Below are positions 57,521 to 64,000 of a DNA stretch of 64,000 bases, piece after piece (positions within the stretch are counted from its first letter, which is position 1; the number at the start of each line of letters is the position of its first letter). This DNA comes from Brienomyrus brachyistius (taxonomy: Eukaryota > Chordata > Actinopteri > Osteoglossiformes > Mormyridae). The stretch covers positions 35,332,776-35,396,775 of the forward strand of contig NC_064536.1 in NCBI RefSeq assembly GCF_023856365.1, written 5' to 3'. The notes beneath the pieces are model-generated. The model made no database searches. It saw only the letters and a list, made by a program, of their open reading frames with translations, and was not told the DNA's origin. The position numbers and the translations under genes are program-made.

Positions 57521-60500
57521 CTACTTCTTCCACACAGTGTAGAATACCCATCTGAAGGGTTTGGGTTAAGAAAAGCCAGGACTTCTACATGGGCAAAGTT
57601 ATGGTACAGTTACGGGTACTGGTACAGTTACAGGTACCAGTACATTTATAAGTAGCGGTACAAAGGGTAGCTATGCATACGAGTGGGGTAGTTACAGGTA
57701 GGCAGTGGTATGAGTATGGATATGGGTATGAATAAGAGTACAGTTACTGCTATGGGTGTAGTTACAGGTAGGCAGTGGTATGAGTATGGATATGGGTATG
57801 AATAGGAGTACAGTTACTGCTATGGGTGTAGTTACAGGTAGGCAGTGGTATGAGTATGGATATGGGTATGAATAGGAGTACAGTTACTGCTATGGGTGTA
57901 GTTACAGGTAGGCAGTGGTATGAGTATGGATATGGGTATGAATAGGAGTACAGTTACTGCTATGGGTGTAGTTACAGGTAGGCAGTGGTATGAGTATGGA
58001 TATGGGTATGAATAGGAGTACAGTTACTGCTATGGGTGTAGTTACAGGTAGGCAGTGGTATGAGTATGGATATGGGTATGAATAGGAGTACAGTTACTGC
58101 TATGGGTGTAGTTACAGGTAGGCAGTGGTATGAGTATGGATATGGGTATGAATAGGAGTACAGTTACTGCTATGGGTGTAGTTACAGGTAGGCAGTGGTA
58201 TGAGTATTGATATGGGTATGAATAGGAGTACAGTTACTGCTATGGGTGTAGTTACAGGTAGGCAGTGGTATGAGTATGGATGTGGGTATGAATAGGAGTA
58301 CAGTTACTGCTATGGGTGTAGTTACAGGGAGTTATGGGTGCAGTTGAAGGCACCGATGCAGACAGGTATTGCACAGAGCTCTGTTTTTGTCTGTTTCTCG
58401 GACATCATCCAGGGGAAAGTGGATATTCTGAGTTTCTGAGGCAGCTCTGAACCCGCCCCAACAGAGCCAGATGCAAGTTGTCATTACTTACACACCCCCA
58501 CCCCCCGGAATGGCCTGTTCACGGGGGTAATTACGAGTAATTACAGTGACGTGTCTGAGAAGGATACAGCTCCATGTAGGAGGGGACGCACACCACCTCT
58601 TTGGAGAAGCTCACAGGGCAGGACAGCCGTCCCAGCAGCCCCTCGTACTCCAGCAGGGAGTCTGTCAGGTTTGCACAGTTCCCCTGCAAGGGCCATGCTC
58701 CAGGTCAGAACCACACACTCAGGGGTCAAGACCGCACACTCGGGGATCTCTCTCACCTGTGTGAAGTATTTCCCATCAGGCCGCAGCACTTTGATTGACA
58801 GATCGAGGATCAGACGCAGGAACTCCCATGTTGAATCTGTCAAGAGACAGGAGAGACGCTAGAGAAAAGACCATGAACAAAACAAAAGATCACAGACAGA
58901 ACAGCAGGGCAAAGACCACAGACATCAGTATACAGGAAGGCTTCAGTGTGAATAAGTGAGAAAACGCTGCCCTCTCGTGGTTGGTCCTGGTTTTACCTTC
59001 CTCCGGCGCTGTGGAAATGGGTACCGCTGTCAGGTCGTTGATTACGTAATCAAACATCCTTCCTTCTTCTGCGAATTTCTTCAGGACAGGAACGCAGTCC
59101 TCCACCAGCACCTGGAGAGGGAGGTGGTCAGACAGCAGCTCCCTCCACTACTGTCTAACTGCAAGCATGACCATACGCCAGTACCTGGTAACAGTCTCCC
59201 TGCAGGCTGTCCAGCACATCTCCGCACGTTTTCCTCATGTGTTTCCGGCAGCCATCGATCACCAGCTGGTCGATGTGAAACTCCGTCAAGGAAAACAGCC
59301 ATGGGGGTGGGGACACGGGGAGGGAGAGCAGAGCGACCAAAGGATATCTCCACCATGGTGACCATCTTGGGCTTGAGCTTGACAGCCTCATGCAGGATCC
59401 CTCCATCGCCTCCTCCAAGCACCAGAACCTCCTTCCCAGCATACTGCTCCCGGCCCCCACCCATGATGGCCTGCGTGTATGCCAAGTCACTGTCGGCCAT
59501 GTCTGTGGGGGACACCAGAAAGCACCGCGTGAAAATATGTGGTGTAGGACCACTAACTGACCACAGAGGGCACTGTAGCAAAGACTCCCACTTAAGCTGT
59601 CGGTGGCCACGATCACACCACCCTACATACTACCTGACCTCGGGCACACCAACAAATGTGTAAGTATAGGTGTGCCGCTGGCATGTGCCCAACCCCGAGC
59701 TCCCACTGCTGGGCTGTGTGCTACGCTCAGAGAAGTGCATTTAGTGTCACATCGATTTGTTTGCATACTTTGTGCACATTCCGCGGAAAGAAGTAACTCA
59801 CTGACGTCCCCGTTGAGGATGAGAATGTTCCCAAACTGGCTCGAATGCAGGATCTTGATGTTCTGGTAGTCGGAATCCTGTTCATACACGACCTCGTCAA
59901 TGTCGTACTCCACCAGGCGCCCGTCTGCTGTGGGCCAGTAGCGGTCCACGTCTGCGCCTCGCTGTAGCGCCGGCAGTCTGCGGTCATGATGGGGAGACCA
60001 AGCACGTCAGTATGGACACAGTGCTACAGCCACACAGAGCAGATGCTACAGCCAAAGCACACCAACAGCAGCTACAGTTCGCTGACCAACAGCATTTAAC
60101 CAGAAACCTAAACCAAACACAACCCTGATTGGTCTGAATGGAATGGTCAGTGAAGTATGCCTCATGCTGATTGGAGGAGCCCCGAGCGCACGGAGGCTCT
60201 TCGCCTCCCCCACCCCCGCAATTCTCACCTCTTCATCCTATTGATGGTGCCGTGCAGAAGAGTCTTCAACTTAGCCTCCAGCGAGTCAAGCAGCTGAAGC
60301 GGGAGATGGGGGGACATGTGAGATTGGAGAGGAGAGCAGGGGGAACAGTGCACCTCCTCCCTGCCTGCCGCTCCTCCCGAACACGTGAGATTGGAGAGGA
60401 GAGCAGGGGGAACAGTGCACCTCCTCCCTGCCTGCCGCTCCTCCCTAACACGTGAGATTGGAGAGGAGAGCAGGGGGAACAGTGCACCTCCTCCCTGCCT

Positions 60501-61928
60501 GCCGCTCCTCCCGAACACTTGAGATTGGAGAGGAGAGCAGGGGGAACAGTGCACCTCCTCCCTGCCTGCCGCTCCTCCCGAACACATGAGATTGGAGAGG
60601 AGAGCAGGGGGAACAGTGCACCTCCTCCCTGCCTGCCGCTCCTCCCAAACACGTGAGATTGGAGAGGAGAGCAGGGGGAACAGTGCACCTCCTCCCTGCC
60701 TGCCGCTCCTCCCGAACACGTGAGATTGGAGAGGAGAGCAGGGGGAACAGTGCACCTCCTCCCTGCCTGCCGCTCCTCCCGAACACATGAGATTGGAGAG
60801 GAGAGCAGGGGGAACAGTGCACCTCCTCCCTGCCTGCCGCTCCTCCCGAACACGTGAGATTGGAGAGGAGAGCAGGGGGAACAGTGCACCTCCTCCCTGC
60901 CTGCCGCTCCTCCCGAACACGTGAGATTGAAGAGGAGAGCAGGGGGAACAGTGCACCTCCTCCCTGCCTGCCGCTCCTCCCTAACACGTGAGATTGGAGA
61001 GGAGAGCAGGGGGAACAGTGCACCTCCTCCCTGCCTGCCGCTCCTCCCGAACACTTGAGATTGGAGAGGAGAGCAGGGGGAACAGTGCACCTCCTCCCTG
61101 CCTGCCGCTCCTCCCGAACACATGAGATTGGAGAGGAGAGCAGGGGGAACAGTGCACCTCCTCCCTGCCTGCCGCTCCTCCCAAACACGTGAGATTGGAG
61201 AGGGAGACAGCATGCCTCCTCTTCGAGGACCCAGCATTTCCCAACACGCCGTAACCGAATCCCTCACATCCTACTCGTAGCGCCGCATCTTGTTTCCCTT
61301 CTGGCGCATTCCTCCCGCGCCTCCCTCCCAGACAACCCCCTGAAAGCCAGACCTACGTGGTCCACGTGTGCAAGATCATCTCCTTCACTGCACTGCAGGT
61401 CAAAGGTCACCAGCCCATGGGAAAGGATGCGGAGGATGAGGAACCTGAGGGCACAGAGGAAAGCAGCATCAGCCTAGTGTACCGTGTGTTCACCTGATCC
61501 CGCCGCTCACCCTCCCCTGGCTCCTCCCCCATCCCAGATGTCACATGATATTGTGGTAGTGAACCTGACTTGTACAGACACAGCCGGCCTGGCTACATGC
61601 CAGTCTCAGCCGAAACAGCCACAGACAGCCAATAAATTACAAGGAATGCGGAAGCATCCACATGACTCGAAGCAAACAGTGGCAATCTGGATGTGTCATG
61701 TTTGTGTAGCTGTGGCAACAAATGCTGAGGCGCCCTGAGCCCAGGCAGGGCGAGTATGATGAGAGTGATGAGGGTGAGTATGATGGTGGTGCCCCAGGGC
61801 CGCTTACCTGCCATTCTTGCCGATGAAGGTCGCCAGGTATCCATGGCCTTCCGTGTTATGAACAGTCTCTGTCATCTCCTGCTCCTGGAAAATGGTCTGA
61901 AGTCCACGTACAATGGAGGGAGAGTCGG
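57521..61928 (-). CDS. sms: Spermine synthase (5' end incomplete)
   Basis: Ten coding exons join in phase: 61928-61808, 61444-61357, 60293-60229, 59977-59802, 59502-59348, 59274-59185, 59111-58997, 58836-58757, 58683-58568, 57551-57521 (stop). They match human SMS from its second exon ([16 protein letters not shown]) to the end ([12 protein letters not shown]). The N-terminal lobe is SAMDC-like. The catalytic lobe has the substrate-binding GGGDGGIL, the [20 protein letters not shown] block and [13 protein letters not shown] with its catalytic Asp. The enzyme adds an aminopropyl group from decarboxylated SAM to spermidine. Two introns are U12-type. Without splicing the last one, the frame would end in [10 protein letters not shown] instead of the conserved tail. 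The short first exon (about 19 residues in human) was not found in 61929-64000 and may lie beyond the window. phex lies downstream on the same strand, as in human Xp22. Confidence 0.95.
57552..58567 (-). other. U12-type GT-AG last intron of sms
   Basis: The donor is GTATCCTTC (8 of 9 to consensus). The branch site is TTTCTTAAC with its A about 14 bases before the CTTCAG acceptor. It separates ...VPSYMEL from WVFYTVWKK. Most of the intron is a 70-bp minisatellite. Confidence 0.9.
57620..58335. repeat. 70-bp minisatellite inside the sms U12 intron
   Basis: About nine to ten units of GTTACAGGTAGGCAGTGGTA + TGAGTATGGATATGGGTATG + AATAGGAGTACAGTTACTGC + TATGGGTGTA. Units are almost identical, which suggests recent homogenisation. 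Confidence 0.95.
59275..59347 (-). other. U12-type AT-AC intron in sms
   Basis: The donor is ATATCCTTT, the exact AT-AC U12 consensus. The branch site is TTCCTTGAC, with its A 11 bases before the end. The acceptor is TTTCAC. The intron is 73 nt, not a multiple of three. Removing it joins ...KMVTMVE to IDQLVIDGC, as in the family. Confidence 0.93.
60315..61205. repeat. 67-bp minisatellite in an sms intron
   Basis: About 13 units of GAGATTGGAGAGGAGAGCAG + GGGGAACAGTGCACCTCCTC + CCTGCCTGCCGCTCCTCCCG + AACACGT, between exons 61444-61357 and 60293-60229. Most units carry CACGTG next to ATTGG. Because 67 is not a multiple of 3, long minus-strand ORFs (up to 333 codons) appear in all frames; they are not genes. 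Confidence 0.95.
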
Positions 61929-61929
61929 C

Positions 61930-62813
61930 TGAAGGGGGGGGGAAGGGGAGGGGGGTTCACAGGAGATCGTCAGAATGCACCTGTGACAGCGAGGTAGCTC
62001 CAACATACATGGGAAGGTCAAATCACTGACGTTCCCATTGCGTTCCCATCCCTTTTACATCTGCTTTACTTCCAGTAAAGTTCTTCCATAGTGAGAGTTT
62101 AAATCCTCCAGGATTTAAACCTCATCCTGTCACCTGACGGTCACACTGTGGCTTCAAAACTAAAACACCAGCAAGAGTGAAGCACAGGAGCGTGAATAAA
62201 CTTAACAGGAAGGCTATGCACCCCGAAACACCACTCCATCACAGCTTAAAAGATTTGCTTAATAACGTCGCTTAATAACTGGAAGATCATTTAACCTAAA
62301 ACACCAGTTAATAAAATTACTTAATAATGTTGATAACGAGAAGGTCATTTAACCCGAAACTATACTTCATCACATAGCGTAATATATTTTCATAATAACA
62401 TCGCTTAATAACTGGAAGGTAATTTAACGTGAAACTTCATTTCATCACATCGGTCAAATTAAAGTCACTTAATACTGTCACTTAATATCAGAAAGGTCAA
62501 TTAGCCCTCATAACGTAATTCCTGCTCACCCGAAATTGTATGACAGAGCTACACTAAGACACACACACAGTTCACCTTGCCAGTGACACACTCACGGGAG
62601 GTTTGTTTTCCCTCACGTTGCTGACATAGAAATGTTCGCATCCTGGCTGTCGGCAAACCACATCATGTTTTATTCTTTCAGATAAGCTCTAGACCCATTA
62701 TGAGCTTCACTTTGGCACCTTGAGTAGCTCCGCGGGGCGCCATGGCCACAGCTGAGATCCGCATCTTTACACTTAATGCAATATCGTTCTGAAATGCTTT
62801 GATTCCTGGTTAC
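61930..62813. other. Upstream of sms exon 2, nothing recognised
   Basis: Repeated short AT-rich phrases such as CTTAATAA..GGAAGGTCATTTAACC occur at 62240-62510. No sms first exon was found. Confidence 0.45.
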
Positions 62814-62826
62814 ATGATGTGGATTA

Positions 62827-62947
62827 GCCCTGCGATGGGCTGGCCCCCCATCCAGGGTTGTTCCCTGCCTCGTGCCCATTGCTTCCGGGATAGGCTCCGG
62901 GCCCCCGCGACCCAATAGGATAAGCGGTTTGGAAAATGGATGGATGG
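62827..62947 (+). mobile_element. 5'-truncated SINE with (GGAT)n tail
   Basis: It reads CCCTGCGATGGGCTGGCCCC through GACCCAATAGGATAAGCGG to TGGATGGATGG. A 13-bp target-site duplication, ATGATGTGGATTA, flanks it at 62814-62826 and 62948-62960. Confidence 0.85.
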
Positions 62948-62960
62948 ATGATGTGGATTA

Positions 62961-63629
62961 ATCATGGTTACCAAAACGATAAGTACGTAAGTTTACAACA
63001 TCAAACGGCGATGGAAAATTCCAGAAAGGGTCTACAGCGGCCACGGGATTTTTATGCACTTCATTCTCCAGTGAGATCAACAATGAAAAGTATCATTTGA
63101 TATCACGTAAATTAATTGATTCAAAAACTTTAAATGACTACGACAATATACAATTGCAAGAGGTTCGTTTTCATTGTTGGCGCCATAAAATAAAACCACC
63201 CATAACGATAATTCATTATCCACACGAACAGGAATTTAGCAATTTTTCCTCGTAATACTTCATCATCATGAGGACTGACGTCATGCGTCTTTTGAATAGG
63301 CATCTTCGCGGACGAAGAACAATTCACACTTTGCTTTTCAACGTGCGCATGTGCAAGGTAATTGATTAGTAAGAGGCACTAGTTCTTGACAGCATGGGCT
63401 TTCAAAGATCAGCTGTCAATGACGAAAGAGTAGGGGAAGAATGATTGTTGTTGTAGTTATGGTGCGCGGCTGTATGTGGAGGGTCCTTCACATCTAATTT
63501 CTCATACAGTCGTGACATTATATGGAGGTTTTCGGTATTTTAAAAAGCAGCACTGATCCGACATTTCGAAATCTTGGCAATAAAATTTGCCGATCGGGGG
63601 GACGGGAGGGTCCGGCTGATTTTCGCGTC
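62961..63629. other. Non-coding, nothing recognised
   Basis: The minus-strand ORF of 65 codons at 63130-63327 has no recognisable similarity. No promoter island is evident. Confidence 0.4.
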
Positions 63630-63895
63630 AGGATTTCAAAATGCCGAGGTATGCCTTAGCCTTCACTAATAACTTTAAAACTGTTCACACAAGTTTGCCT
63701 GTTTCACTACACTGGTTGTTTTTGCGTGTATTGCAATACATCTGCCCTCTGCGGGTCTGGTAGAATTTCACTGTTGTATGCATGCACCGACCATCCAGAT
63801 CTGCAGCCAAACGTAGTATGAAAACAAGCTATAGCGCGGACGACTGTTGCGGTAATAGAAGTAGCGGAAAAGTGAAGGATAAACTAGGCTTAAGG
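63630..63895 (+). repeat. Unclassified dispersed repeat, copy 2
   Basis: It shares GATTTCAAAAT, AACTTTAAAACTGTTCA, CAGCCAAACGTAGTATGAA and AACTAGGCTT, in the same order, with 16925-17165, but has about 25 extra bases in the middle. Confidence 0.6.
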
Positions 63896-64000
63896 AAATG
63901 CCAGCACCAAATCATGTTTACAAGCACGCGAAACACACGGCATACGGGAATGGACAAAGTTTTGATATTAAATCAGGTGTGTGCTGTCCCTGACATACAG

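Noticed and set aside
57620..58335. CRISPR-like regular array
   Set aside because: Units are fully contiguous and repeated end to end with no unique spacers, and the DNA is vertebrate. The same applies to the 50- and 67-bp arrays.
59081..59581. 166-codon sms ORF reading through 59275-59347
   Set aside because: It includes the AT-AC intron and goes out of frame after TMVEI. The spliced version matches the family.
60266..61267. 333-, 247- and 243-codon minus-strand ORFs
   Set aside because: They run through the 67-bp minisatellite. The period is not a multiple of three, so every frame repeats and stays open. They overlap an sms exon and have no domain.
63130..63327. 65-codon minus-strand ORF as sms exon 1
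   Set aside because: No similarity to the SMS N-terminus and no donor in the required phase was found.

Overview
The window is vertebrate nuclear DNA, almost certainly from a ray-finned fish (teleost). It holds spliced genes with close vertebrate orthologues, many short introns, tRNA-derived SINEs with (GGAT)n tails, Tc1-, Tigger- and CR1/L2-like transposons, and many minisatellites. I cannot name the species.

Six protein-coding genes could be rebuilt exon by exon. From left to right they are gramd1c (minus, 863-8164, with a candidate first exon near 9.43 kb), atp6v1a (minus, 11625-16509, non-coding first exon near 19.0-19.3 kb), naa50 (plus, 20866-22877), usf3 (plus, 26406-36179), phex (minus, 44946-51951, all 22 exons) and sms (minus, 57521-61928, first coding exon not found). 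Reading frames join in phase at every junction listed. The rebuilt lengths match their families: ATP6V1A 617 aa, NAA50 169 aa, PHEX 744 aa.

Layout: 0-9.5 kb is gramd1c with a fold-back MITE and an intragenic CpG-rich stretch. 9.5-19.3 kb is atp6v1a with SINEs and a Tigger-like element in its introns. 19.3-21.3 kb is a shared, CpG-rich, divergent promoter region for atp6v1a and naa50 with a perfect CLEAR/E-box palindrome. 25-36.7 kb is usf3, whose last exon is about 6.6 kb and carries a very large Gln/His tract. 36.7-44.7 kb is a transposon field: a CR1/L2-like LINE with an antisense insertion, a second inverted copy of that composite, a SINE and a MITE. 44.7-63.9 kb is phex and sms, with at least seven separate minisatellite arrays in introns and the intergenic gap.

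The first four genes keep the order and relative strand of human 3q13 (USF3-NAA50-ATP6V1A-GRAMD1C). phex and sms keep the human Xp22 arrangement, with SMS upstream of PHEX on the same strand. The window therefore spans a join between two human synteny blocks. The genes do not form one pathway: they cover ER-plasma-membrane cholesterol transfer (gramd1c), proton pumping (atp6v1a), N-terminal acetylation (naa50), bHLH transcription control (usf3), a phosphate-homeostasis ectopeptidase (phex) and polyamine synthesis (sms).

I found no undescribed gene system. The most notable observations are three apparent U12-type (minor spliceosome) introns, two of them in sms, one of which is a 73-nt AT-AC intron; a one-base frameshift at a C5 run near the usf3 C-terminus; a duplicated ~80 bp cassette carrying the atp6v1a poly(A) signals, one copy at the 3' end and one inside an intron; a growing 48-bp coding repeat in gramd1c; and a ~1 kb inverted LINE composite.
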